Origin: Megalonaias nervosa | Taxonomy: Eukaryota > Mollusca > Bivalvia > Unionida > Unionidae | Direction: 5' to 3' | Length of the DNA: 64,000 bases | Assembly (NCBI GenBank): GCA_016617855.1 | Contig: JAECUM010093588.1 | Coordinates: 18,347 to 82,346 of the forward strand | In this document: piece after piece, positions 37,755 to 49,819 of the stretch | How the letters are laid out: every line of letters begins with the position of its first letter | How positions within the stretch are numbered: the stretch's first letter is position 1 | Notes under the pieces: generated by a model | What the model was told of the DNA's origin: nothing | Databases searched by the model: none | The model's input: the letters and a program-made list of their open reading frames with translations, nothing else | Translations under genes and position numbers: made by a program

Positions 37755-38058
37755 GTCTGATTTCTTTTTTCATTTTCTTTAGATGTGGATTGAGTTCCCT
37801 AAACTGTGGACACAAGTAAAGATTTCTTAAAAAGTGTGCGTGGTCACCTGAGTTTTCCATATATATATAGTCATGTCATCAGTTAATAAGCGCGAATAAT
37901 CGGCACGTTTAAATTATCAGTGCTAAGTTTCGTTTTGATGAAACATTATAACTTTTTTGTAGGGACATTTGTAAAACAAATAACACTCTTTTTAAGCCTA
38001 TACGTGTTATTTTTTTAGATCAGAAAAGACGTAGAATTAACCTTCAGCTGTAGATACA

Positions 38059-38074
38059 ATAATAATAATAATAA

Positions 38075-38105
<31 letters not shown>

Positions 38106-38147
38106 GAGGAGGAGGAGAAGAAGACGACGAAGAAGAACAACAACAAT
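38059..38147. repeat. Purine trinucleotide tract AAT/AAG/GGA/ACA
   Basis: Successive blocks of AAT, AAG, AGG, AAG, ACG and AAC units. The minus-strand Leu-rich frame is an artefact. Confidence 0.96.
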
Positions 38148-38714
38148 GCCTCTGCTACTACTAATACTAATGCTATCGTGAATTTTGTTTAATATGAAAT
38201 ATTTTGAGTGTGATGTACCTACCGTATTTTCCCCATGTTTGTTATGTATCATACTGCGACCAACGTAAAAAGATCTGTGGTCACGTGATACGACGCATAT
38301 GGGGATATATGCAGCTCGCTCTCTCTATAATTTTAATCAAATGCGCAGTCTTTAGTCTGACTACGGTTCGGCGCAGTATGCGACGACAGAACTGAGTTAA
38401 CGCTGTTGACAGGGAGGTGAGCGTTAGAAAATTTAATTACGTCTATTTTCTTGTATTTCTCAATCACTTAGTTGTTGTCACACTCCTCCCCAAATCCGGA
38501 AGTATTGAGTTTTAGGCGAAATTCTGCTGTAGTTCGTTATTTGTCAGTCGATCTGTAAGTTCTCTCTTGCATTCGAACGGAAACTAATGGATCTTAATGG
38601 AGTTTGTTTTTTCAGCCTCCGTTACCAGTATTTATACATTTTTCGACAAAAACTGTGTCAGTAATTTAGAGTTCATGGTAGATGAACAGGGCTCGCACTG
38701 TTTGCAATCTGAAT

Positions 38715-38823
38715 CAAAGGCGCCCGCAAAAATTTCCGGGGGGGGGGGGGCAATCATATAATAGTCCGCCATTAAATATTAAGGATGACACACCACCGCC
38801 GGCCCTATGTGCGGGCGCCCATG
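38715..38823. mobile_element. hAT-like MITE (GGGCGCCCGC family), 109 bp, TSD ATCTGAAT
   Basis: Ends CAAAGGCGCCCGCA and TGCGGGCGCCCATG are inverted with two mismatches. ATCTGAAT at 38707-38714 and 38824-38831 is a perfect 8-bp target duplication. Shares its terminal core with 33656-33956. A run of 13 G begins near 38738. Confidence 0.85.
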
Positions 38824-39159
38824 ATCTGAATCGTCCCCTGCATATAATAATTTTGACAACCATCGTTGAATCTGAAAAACCTGTATGTGTTGCACATATG
38901 TTACCAGCATTTCAGAACTGTGATTTTAAAGGTCAAGGCCTACAGTGATTTTATGGTCAAGGCATTCTATTCTTTTGACTTACGTTATATATAATTTTGT
39001 CATCGACATCATTTTTATTATAATAAACCAATCAGAAATCGAACTCCTTTTTATTGGTAGAAGTAATTTCTTCTGCAAATATTCTCATAATTTTTGTAAC
39101 TTTGGTGACAAATGCAGTCTTGAAACATGGCTGATTTTGTTTTGTTTTTGTTTTGTTTG

Positions 39160-39163
<4 letters not shown>

Positions 39164-39204
<41 letters not shown>
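39164..39204. repeat. (TG)n microsatellite
   Basis: Preceded by a TTTTG-rich stretch from 39135. Confidence 0.97.
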
Positions 39205-39205
<1 letters not shown>

Positions 39206-39529
39206 AGAAAAATCAAGGAGGCGTAGACATTGAACAAACGTCGTCGGTGAAGCACCGTGCTATAGTGCCTCAGTGTTCACCCAAGATGACGCCTATATCG
39301 TCTTCTATCTGATCACGTGATGACCCGCTTGTTTGTTGTACAGCTACAGATATTTGATTATGATACGGCAATGCAATATATGCTACTGCAACTCTATTCT
39401 TCTGTTTAAATTTTTAAATTATAAATTAATAATATACAGAATAAAACCCAGAAGTGATTTGATTCTCTATTTAAAAAACGTTAAGTGACTCAACTTGATT
39501 ATGATTGATACGGCAGTGAAGGGGAAATT

Positions 39530-39615
39530 TAAAACATATATGGGATTCGAACTCGAAACCTCTAACATACATACCAATAATTCTACCAACTGAGCATAAC
39601 TGATTACGCCTTTTG
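39530..39615 (-). mobile_element. tRNA-like SINE head or tRNA pseudogene
   Basis: Minus strand has GCTCAGTTGGTAGAATTATT (A-box) and GAGTTCGAATCCCAT (B-box) at tRNA spacing, but the stems pair poorly. The body beyond it is not assigned. Confidence 0.5.
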
Positions 39616-40059
39616 TCTTCTTGATCTTTTTTATGACGATAAACACTATCATACTTTAAAACAAGTTTTAAAGGTATATTTGTTGCATAGAGCAGTGTTA
39701 TCTTTACAAGACTCTTTGGAACAAGCTTTATTGAAGGAACTCCCTCGCTATCTAGGGTAAACACTGTTTTAATGTTGGGTAAACGATATACAATCACCAA
39801 GTTACACAAAATGTCTAATTTTAATTCTTCCCTTGTGTGGAAAATTATATAATGAAGGTAGGGGCTTTTCAAAACACTTGGAGTTTATTTGCGCAAAATA
39901 AAGGCAAATATTTTGTCTTCTTCAATTTAATTTTCGGAGTTTGAAAACCGGCCTCATGGGGACAAGATTGCATAAAAATCGGCCTTTTTCTTTGTGTCAT
40001 GAAAATATTATAGCCCTCGGTACTTCGCAATTTTCCGAGATGTATTTAAACTATTCCGG

Positions 40060-40215
40060 ACATTTGCTGAGATTGTCACTCTGGACGGTGGATAAGTTGC
40101 AAGTAAACCAAATATTCTTGCCAATCCGAAACTAGTTCAGACATATGCTGAGATTATCACTTGTGACGGGGGATAAGTTGCAAGTAAACCAAATATTCAT
40201 GCCAATCAGAAACAG
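40060..40215. repeat. 81-bp tandem duplication
   Basis: CATTTGCTGAGATTGTCAC at 40061 and CATATGCTGAGATTATCAC at 40142 start two copies that share GGATAAGTTGCAAGTAAACC. Confidence 0.85.
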
Positions 40216-42996
40216 GGCTTTGCATGTTTAACTCGTATGTTAAATTACAGAAACGGCGAACAAATTTAGTTACATTTTAAATAACAGAGCAATACAAGCA
40301 AAGACTCAATCTGACTTTCTATGATGTTTTACTAATTAGATTTCGGCCCTTACACACGATTCATTTTGAGGACCAAATATGTTCTCAAAGAAAGATCTGA
40401 AATTCATCATAAATCATTTTATACCGCATAATGCTCGAATTAAAAAACACTAAGGATTATGTCTTCTGTCCTCTCTGAATTTCAATTTTGATGTGTCGCT
40501 TTTTAAGATTTTTTTTGGGCGGGGGGGGGAACAGCATAATTTAAATTTGTATTATTTACTTCAGTAGACCCCACCAAATTTGGTTTTTCGGACGACTGAG
40601 ATTTTTCAACGCCAGCCGGTTGAAATACATAAATTTCACACACCGATTCAACACATGTCAAATACTTCTCAGTGTGTGACAAATTATTTTGTATCTGCGG
40701 TGCCAAATATTGTCAGTTTCTTTAAATGAAAATTTTCGCGGAAGGCGGAGAGGGAGAAAGATCTTTTTCATGACGCGGCTTGGGGAATAAGATAACGATA
40801 AGTGGAGGAATGGAGGGTGAATTAATGAATGAAAGAGAGAGAGAGAGAGAAAAAAAAAAAAAAACATTGTACATTTACGCTCGGTTGAAGAGAAGAATTA
40901 CCTATAACATCATAGAACGTGATAGTCCCCAGTGACCGGTTACGGCTTTTTATGACTTAATGATAACTGGAGATCATAAATCAGGTCGATTATTGTTAAT
41001 TTAATCATACTTCTGTGTAATATTTTCACACCAACGTAAATTTCACAGGTCGTCAATACACTGACAAATTATCATACTAAATTGTTTCATAGTGTTGCAA
41101 GGCATAGCAACGATATTGAGATTGTTAATAAACTTTCACAGTTATCTCACAACATATCGGCGCAAACACTCTGTCACTATTGACACCAATTCAGAGACCA
41201 TTGATACAACGTTAGCGTTTGTCGTCGTCAGGGAGTATTGGGTACTACTATTGTGACCTAATTTTCAACCATGCATATAGTTCACTGAAGTGTATAGTCA
41301 TCAAGTGTAATCAGTCTGGTGAAACATATTACACCTACTGAAGTTCAGAGCAAATAATTCAAGTTTGATAATCTGAAATATTTTTAAACACTTTTGTTAA
41401 AAGAGGCTCGAATAAACTGCAGTCATATCACCTGAAGATTTACGGCTAGCGTAAAATCGTGGTGGATTAATATGTTCAAATTTTGTACATTTACTGGAAG
41501 TATGCCCATTTTCTCCCGTAACAAATATTTGCAATATATCGGACCTTTCCTAAGAACTAAACTGCGCAATATAGTGTCTTTCCATCGGGAGTAGCCATGT
41601 TTTCATCTCGGATTTGAGGGCTCATTGTACTAATGATACGGAAGGATCGGAACCAGTTTAAAAATGTATTACATCAAATAGAGTATATATGGGCATGGTT
41701 GCAATGGTTTGATTAATAATGAAAGTAAGATTGCAGTAAAAAGAATCTTTTGAGATCGTATCCTAGTTGTCATTGAAAAAAATAGATGAAATTTTATTGA
41801 TGGAATTACAATCCGTTTACAGATTTGAGTTTGGAAAACTCATTACTGACATATTAGCACCTGACTCTTTGGTACCGTATTGAAAATACGTGTTTCAAAC
41901 ACATCTAGATCCAGAAAATGCCGAGGATCATGAGGTTTTCTCTATACAAAAGCTGTACAGCAAGGATGTGTCTTTACTGATAACTATAGGTTTGATCATG
42001 AGCATTCAGAAATGTGAAGTTAATGAATTTTTGATAACATCGTATTTACTGTGTAAACTGAATTAATAATGTGAGTCCTTCAAGGAGTTGCAACATGATA
42101 ATAAATGAATTGGGTTCGATGTGCTTTTCCATTGACGGAAAAGCCCGAGATGTTGCGAGTGGAATAAGCTGATAACAGATGCGCGTTGCTTTATGTGGCA
42201 GTATATATTTTATGCTGTAACGGTACTGGCTATGTATTCAGGATGGATGAGTTAAATATACAGGAAATATTTAATTCAGTTATTAATGACATGTTAAAGT
42301 TACATCTGGTGTTAACCTTAGGGAAAAAATACCCCACAGACCCCATGATACATGTGTATGAACATCATTCATTTTCTTTTCAATTAGTTTTTGTGTATTT
42401 GTATATCGATATGTAATGTTGCTTTGTTTCAAATGATGGTGAAAACGTATTCCTTGGTAATTCTTGTACACTACCCTGATCAAAGTCCAGTGTTGTTGTT
42501 TCCGTCAAACGCAGTAGAGGACGATGTTTTCGATGTCTTAGTTTGACACTCAATAGAATTTTGAACGGCATATTACGCGCCTGCCAAATCAAAACCAAAG
42601 GCACAAAAAAGAAACTTGTTCAATCTTTTGGAAAACAAGTATGATCTTGATACTCCTACAATAAAAGAAGTATGCTCTGGTCCAGTAAATGCCGTTATGT
42701 TGCTACCTATGCAGTTAAACTAGAAACCGCCAGTGATCGGAAATACTGCAGTTGCCGCCTTTACCTGTACCTCGTTTACCGACTGACGTCATGTCCGCAT
42801 CACACACCAGCATTCGCTTGTGACAGCTCATACGTTTTTATGATATATCACTGCCATGGGGCTTTCGGACCCCAGCCTTCTTCACGTCCCTATCCGTTAT
42901 TACACGAGCACATTGACTGGATTCTGTTTATGTATTCTAATTATCAAAAACATCGGATATGGCGCGTCATTGTTACGTTATCGGTATACGGTAACG

Positions 42997-43072
42997 TCTG
43001 CGCGTGTTATTTTGTAACTTCGCCGGCCCATCTGCGCGTGCTATTTTGTAACTTCGCCAGCCCAATACCCCA
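42997..43072. repeat. About 34-bp tandem duplication
   Basis: TCTGCGCGTGTTATTTTGTA and TCTGCGCGTGCTATTTTGTA, each followed by ACTTCGCC, lie side by side inside a chance open frame. Confidence 0.8.
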
Positions 43073-44663
43073 ACTCTGAAAGTAAACAATTCCTTGCTTT
43101 TGCCTCTTATGTATTAGACAAAATCTTCACATTCTGCACTAGAGCTAAAGCTATTAAAGAGAAAAGGATGCAGAAAATGCAATATAAACTGCGTATGATG
43201 TAGTTATAAAAGCGTACAATTTTCACCAAGTGACATTTTGTCACCAAATTTACAGCGTACGGGTTTCTCAGGGTGTTATTTTTAGCACCGAATTTACTTA
43301 CCCCACCTAAGCGAGGTTACCAACTGTAATGTGGCGAATTTTGAAGACTTATTGAAACTTAAGGTTGAATAAATTGTGCTTTGAAGTTATCATAGTCAAG
43401 CCAGAAAGGTCTTGAGAAAGTTCACTGATATTTCACTTATTTCATTTCTGAAACATAAAAGGGTCTACGTTTAAGCTTCAGTGGAATTGACCGAGTCATC
43501 GTAACGGTTTAGTGACACAGAGTACATAGAATTACCGACCGTATCGGTTGGAAGAGGACTTCATGTCAAATAATTGATCTTCAAAGGAAAGCTAATTGCA
43601 GCATATTTTAGGCTGGTGAAATCTGGTGAAAGACATGATTATTTGGGGAGAATTTTAGGAACAGTTACTTCCGATTGGTCAGTAAAAATTAAGGCGTACA
43701 CTTTGGGAGACTGAGGATTTAAGGGTACCAACTTGCTCAGAATTCTTTAGTTCGACTCTTGCCTTGTGAGAAGACAAAAGGTCCGACTCCTTGGGAAACT
43801 TGAGAATAGTGTTTTCCCTTGTAGAAAGGCCAGATAGCTGTCTTAAAAAGGAAAACAGGCTATAGTGCTAGGACGCACGGTTTGTGTGGGAAAAAAAAAC
43901 AGCATTAAGGTACGCAATTTTAGTTTCCATATAATATTCTATTTCATTTGTTTGTTGGGATTTTTTTTGCAAATGTGTTGATATGCATATGATTCATGCA
44001 TGTATCGTGTATTCATTTCGTAGGACTCTGTCGATATGTTAGAGTGTTATGCAGTTTAATTCTTTAATTTTACAGTTCATTGATAGAATTGACGGATTGC
44101 ATGTAATCAAATATTAAATGTGTAGAATTCCATAGGAATTTATGATGTAACCCAAAGAATGCTTAAATATGCAGTATTTCATAGAGATTTATGAATTAAC
44201 CCTAATATTCAATGTGTCATATTTTTTATGATTACATAAATTGATTTCCTGTGTAGGATGATATTGTTATCGTGAGTTAATGACAATTGTATATTTATAT
44301 ATGATTTCGCAATGCTTAATTGATCTTGCAGGTTATTGGTTACTGTAGCTAGATTTAGTGAATATTATGCCATAAGTGACTGAACATTTATCTTATTGAA
44401 CAGAATCGACTAGTCAAATGTAAATAAGACGTGTAGTAATGTATGCTGGTATATACGGTCGCATTTGTCTGTAGAGAGCATGTGGTAATTTCTAATCAAT
44501 TGCCGTGGGCGAGGGCAATGAACTTCGAGCTAGGGTCATTTGTACTAAATATAGCGGTGTACCTTACCGAAATACAGAAATCTGTAAGGACAGTTATTTG
44601 TTAAGATCACATTATGTCAGAATTTATGCAGTGTGAATCGCTAATCTGAATACGAACAAAGAG

Positions 44664-44666
<3 letters not shown>

Positions 44667-44731
<65 letters not shown>
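44667..44731. repeat. (TA)n microsatellite
   Basis: Pure TA tract of about 65 bases. Confidence 0.98.
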
Positions 44732-44735
<4 letters not shown>

Positions 44736-45659
44736 TAAGTGGTGAAAACATATCTAGCTCTCGTAATACTCTCGTATTTAAGGAAACACTTTTATTCCCT
44801 TCCGGAAAAGGAAAACCCGATGAGTCAGAGGGAAATCCGCATCTAGAAGAGGTCGGAATAATCAGGGGTCAGAAAGGGGACCAAAGCGCACGCATTAGAC
44901 GTGGAAACCAAGACAAGAGGAGAGAGACGTCAGGTGATGCTGTCAAGCGTGGAATTGTACTCTCTAATTCACCACTCGTAACATGATGTAAATTGAACAC
45001 TGCGACTAAATTCTATCAATGTAAATCTGTTGGATTGAAAAGTGAAATTTTGGTTATGTATTAATTGATTACATTTATTTTAGTAAATCTGTTGGATTGA
45101 AAAGTGATATTTTGGTTATGTATTAATTGATTAAATTTATTTTTATGTATTGGTAAAGGGGGCTCGTAGTTGTTTGTTTCTTTCAATAGCCTTGCTCAGC
45201 TATCTCTTAACGTTCCATCTATCCGTCCACATTGGGCAATAACACCGTGGGAGGTCATACCCTAGTTAACGATCGCCAAATCAATTAAGGAGGCTTTAAT
45301 GTTTAAAGCCCCCCGTTACACCAACAATGAGGAGTATAACGTCCCCTTTTATTCAGTATTACTCCTCGAAGTAGTTCTAACATGGAGCTTTGTTGAAAAG
45401 CAACGGGGTGAAAATTCTGCGGTCAGACCTCCGTTAATTATCCTATATATTTTATACCCATGCTTTTTCAAGATGAATTAAATGCAACGTTCCATTAACC
45501 CTATGATTCCTTTGGGCGAAAGCGTCATGATAGGTCCTTACAAACAGCAAGATCTGTCATCACTTGTCCATGATAATTATGTTCAACAGCTGATAAAATG
45601 TTACCGGTGCCAAATCCATTTCCGTGTCATTAAATACATAGCTTTTGACCATATCACAC
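44732..45659. other. No gene seen left of solo LTR 1
   Basis: A purine-rich patch at 44800-44945 has no continuous frame. The 62-bp duplication lies at 45021-45144. Confidence 0.5.
45021..45144. repeat. 62-bp tandem duplication
   Basis: GTAAATCTGTTGGATTGAAA begins at 45021 and 45083; the two copies are almost identical, so the duplication is recent. Confidence 0.9.
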
Positions 45660-46626
45660 TGTTACGTATATGTAATTTAATTACTTTTGTGTTAGTTTTA
45701 AATTTTTTATTTTATTTTTATTTCATTACATGTTATTGTAATGACAACTTTATATACTGGAATTGACATTTTTCCAGACAATTCAGTTCAGTTTTTTTTA
45801 GTCAGATGAAAACGCAGTAGTGTTGCTACATTGTAGTTTTAGCTAACCTAGTTCCTGACCTTGATTCAGAATTGGTAAACACAGAGTGAAAATCATTGGT
45901 CATAATCAAGGTCATACTTGGCCTGCGTTTTAGTTTGAGTAAACAATCTTTTTTTTTTTTTAAAAAAAATTCATTTCCAGTATGGGAATCATTGATTTTT
46001 AGCTAAGGCTATACTAGAGTACGTGATAATTGACTTGTAGGTTGTTGTTTTTTTTTTTTTGCGCCGCTCGGACTAAGTGATCACGTGATCCCATCACGTG
46101 GGTCTGAATTACGTTTTAGCTGGGGCTAAAACAGAAGTTTTATAGTGAAATAGTCAGTTGTAAATTAATACCTTCGGAGCTCAAAGGTATTTTTTGTTGT
46201 GACCAGTTTAAGTTGAATTTTTTATTTAAAATAATTTATTCACCCTGGAAAATACTTGTGTTCATCAAAGTTCTTGGACAAAGACATTTATTGAAAAGTA
46301 TTCGGAATTCTAAAGCCGGAATTTATTTCTTGGTGATTCAACAAGGAACTGTTGACACATCAACACAAAAAGGTTATAGAGGACGTCATCGCCTTCCATC
46401 TTGGAACTTCATCGGGATTGGAACTTTGATTCAATTAGAACTTTTAGTGATAGGACTTATATTTTTAAATTCTAGGATTAATATTTTGGATTAGATTCAC
46501 AAATCGTAAGTCCTTTTTCATATTTTTACCTTATTTTCTAGGGAATTAAATTATTCTGTTAAAATTTACAAAGCTTGTTGGATTCACTCTTTTCTTTGTT
46601 ACTTTTGTACGAGCCTACACGTAACA
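45660..46626. mobile_element. Solo LTR, copy 1 (967 bp), TSD ACAC
   Basis: It starts TGTTACG and ends CGTAACA, a 7-bp inverted pair with the TG...CA ends of LTRs. ACAC at 45656-45659 and 46627-46630 flanks it as a 4-bp target duplication. It matches copy 2 (59558-60504) along its length, best over the last 400 bases. No primer-binding site or coding region follows, so only the LTR is left. The 4-bp duplication and the ends fit a Gypsy-type element, but that is inference. An apparent 93-codon frame at 46213-46494 lies inside the LTR. Confidence 0.82.
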
Positions 46627-46630
46627 ACAC

Positions 46631-48066
46631 AACGACATTACATGTGCACCTCTAAATTTGTAGATATTAACTACTTACGTGGCGCTCTATATTTTCGTAT
46701 TGTGCATGTTGTTAGATTTAATGCAACGAATTACCCAGGTTTTCCTCGCTGGTTATACTGGCTGTTTAAATTAGCCCTTGTATATACATATTTGGTATTG
46801 TTAACAGAACTTTTAATTCCCTTTATTTTGGTATATGATGGATAAGCGTAATTTGGGTAACAGAGTATACAGCTTGACCTTACTTTAGATGTGCACCTTT
46901 CAACAAACTGCTAGCTCTGCTTGGTCATTTTCACTTCCTGGACTTCAGAAGTAAATTGTGGAATAAAAGAGCTGATATTGTCTTGTCTGGCAAAATTAGT
47001 TTTCCATATTTTAATAACAGCTAAAGATAGTGTACTTTAGACTAATTCAGGCTGATTGTTTGACCACCCGGAGGCAGTCCGCTTAGAGCAGGTATAATTT
47101 ACATAAGTACAATATCCTAATAAATTTCAGCCGCAGTACATAAAAGTAACATAGATATATGCCAACATTCTTTCCATTCTGCATATTGCAAATGCAGAGA
47201 ACTTCACCTTACACCGGTGATTTTCTCAGAATGTGTATAGCGCTCACTTAGTTGGGTACCGACCCCAAATTGTTTTTTTCATAGTCTGGCCACTTTTGTG
47301 GTGCCAGTGGTGAAGAAACACAAAATATTAATTATACCTTTCGTCTACCTCTAAAAGACTTCCAGTAGCAAATCGGGGACATCATCAGCAAGAGCGAGGG
47401 CTAATTTGTAGTAACGACAACATCAATTACAAGAAGACTTTACGAGCTTCATAAAGCGGGAAAATTGTTATCATTAAAACTATATTTAAAAAGCCATTAA
47501 AAAGTCTGGCAAAATATTTTATATAAACAATTAGAGATATCAGAAGACGATATTACCATGACGACACTGCATAGAATTTGTGTGATGTCGTCCACAAATT
47601 TTAGCCTGTGTAACAAGGATGAAATGGTGGGCAGGGTGAGGAAAGTGATCTGCAACTAGGCAGAGCGTACAATGTTATGACGTTGTATATCAGTCAGTCA
47701 GTATGTTACAAAGGTCGTTTCCACACAGTAACTCTAATTACATGTACACTTGGGGAAAAGATGAACCCTATCGGTTTCGGGGTGAAAAACTCAAAGGCCA
47801 AGACAACAGTGACTGAAAGAAGAAAAATAGTTTCCGCACATAAACTCGAATTCTCTTCCGTTCACAGTTGCCAAACATTGTGGGTAGTTTGCACTTGGGG
47901 TAAGAAAGAAAAGTATCGATTGCTGCACACGAAGTTCAGTTATCCACAAACTGAGGACTATTAAACATTGGGCTTGAGTATAATGTGTCATTCACAGCAC
48001 TCTCGTTTCATTATAGGATTAAATGATCATGGTTGGGTATTTATCGATATGTAAATTTTACCTATT
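46631..48066. other. No gene seen right of solo LTR 1
   Basis: Includes a 95-codon frame at 47677-47964 with no recognisable domain. Confidence 0.5.
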
Positions 48067-48117
48067 CACTCACAAAGTAAACAAAGTCCGAAGGACTTTA
48101 TATTAACTTTGTGAGTG
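48067..48117. repeat. 51-nt two-step hairpin in front of a 146-bp repeat block
   Basis: CACTCACAAAGT pairs with ACTTTGTGAGTG, and inside it AAAGTCC pairs with GGACTTT around a GAA loop. It ends 29 bases before the first 146-bp unit at 48146, and may be the left end of a unit-carrying element. Confidence 0.6.
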
Positions 48118-48145
48118 TTTTCAGGTAACAATTGTCACGTAAAGA

Positions 48146-48735
48146 CTTCTTATGACGTGTAGTTGGTCCTAAAAGAAAAGGGTGCAGATCTAACCTCCAA
48201 TATGCCACTTATATCGGCCATCTTGAAAATACTGTTATCGCTAACTTTCCTTCATGGATGGTCATATCAGCATGCGGTTTTCACTGAAAGACTTCTTATG
48301 ATATCCAGTTGGTTCTGTATGAAGAAGGTACTTATCTGCTATCCAATATGGTCGCTGCAATGGCCATATTGCAAATCTTGTCATGGCTACACGTCCGGCA
48401 TGGATGGTCATATCAAGATGAGGTTTTCGCTAAAAGGGTTATTGTGTTGTCTAGTTGGTCCAAAATAAAAATTATGCCGATCTGACGTCCAATATAGCAT
48501 TTACTGCAGCCATCTTGAAAATCTTATTTCAGCTCCTCCTGAACAGAATGTATTCACAAAAAGACTTCTTATTATTATGTACAATTGGTCCACCACTGCA
48601 GCCATCTTGAAATTCTTGTCATCGCTACTCCTCCAGAATCGATGGTCGTATCAACATGAGGCATTCACTGAAAGACGTCTTATCGTGAAGTCAATTAAAA
48701 TTGTGCCGATGTGAAGTCCATCTTGAAAATCTAAA
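48146..48735. repeat. 146-bp tandem repeat, block 3 (about four units)
   Basis: Equivalent words CTTCTTATGA and CCAGTTGGTC recur at 48146/48292 and 48305/48451, both 146 bases apart; the next unit has lost about 16 bases. Each unit includes GCCATCTTGAAAATCTTGTT, CTACTCCTCCTGAATGGATG and GGTCATATCAACATGAGG-like words. Open frames here are by-products. Confidence 0.85.
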
Positions 48736-49535
48736 TATAATCGACTGTGTAAAAATAGACTTTATATAATATACAAATACTAGTTTTCCTTAACCTGTTT
48801 TGGTTTTATAGCTTCTGAATCTAAATCCCCGTGGCAATACATTTTATATAAGCTCCAATTACCTTACAATGACTACCGTATGCACTCGCTTATAAGTGGA
48901 CAACTGCAAATTACACAGACCCAGCTCTGCCGTCGCATAATGTGCCAGCAGATCTGGGTCTTTGTAGTTTGTTAGGAGTAATCAGTAGAACAAACAACAT
49001 AGACCATGATCTGCAGATAAGGATTGTTGTTTATTACAGTTTGGATCTACTTATACGCGAGTAAAAACGGTATCCTGACGGAGTACTTGTTGCATTGATT
49101 TTGTTATCTTTCTGAGAAACTGGTTTATACCCTTCCTGATTTGATGGCAAACATTCAGAACATTTTGTTTTACAACACATTGCTGACACTAGGTTATTTT
49201 AATTTGCCGATCATCTGTCATTTCATTATCGTCACCGCTATTTCGTTTGAAGTCTTCATAAGTGTTCTGCTGTTTCACACCATCTATGTAGCCGTTTATC
49301 TAAGATGAATATTTTCACATTTTTACATTCACTAATTCTACTGACCGAAATTCTTGCAACATCACAGACACTAGGGCGAACTGAAACCAGATTCAAGTTT
49401 ATCGAATCGTTTACAAGCTACGAAGCAAATAACCTATAGGTCAAGGGCTGATATGCTCGCTTTCTAACTGAAACTAACCCTATGTATGCCGAAATTTATT
49501 TGATTATTTTAAAATTTACGATGCGAAGGTTCTAT

Positions 49536-49583
<48 letters not shown>

Positions 49584-49655
49584 TAACTAACATTAGAAAA
49601 TAGCACGGCTGTAGTAACAGAACGTGAACTAAAATAACAAATACTTCTTATTTCT

Positions 49656-49686
<31 letters not shown>

Positions 49687-49727
49687 GAGAGAATGATAAA
49701 CAAATGAAATTGCAATTTGAGAAAGAG

Positions 49728-49814
<87 letters not shown>
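49536..49814. repeat. Microsatellite cluster: (CA)n, (GA)n, (GA)n
   Basis: CA at 49536-49579, GA at 49656-49682, and a long pure GA tract at 49732-49814. Confidence 0.97.

Positions 49815-49819
<5 letters not shown>

Larger units (their letters stand above)
36713..38706. other. No gene seen outside the SINE and simple repeat
   Basis: Unassigned AT-rich DNA around the SINE at 37419-37752 and the purine tract at 38059-38147. Confidence 0.55.
38832..44666. other. Long gene-free stretch
   Basis: Holds the TG tract, a tRNA-like scrap and two tandem duplications listed separately. The 135-codon frame at 42672-43079 covers a tandem duplication and shows no domain. A C-run lies on the minus strand at 40519-40529. 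Confidence 0.5.

Noticed and set aside
42672..43079. 135-codon open frame
   Set aside because: No recognised domain, contains a tandem duplication at its end, no splice or start support.
46213..46494. 93-codon hydrophobic protein
   Set aside because: It lies inside a solo LTR and is not kept open in the second LTR copy.
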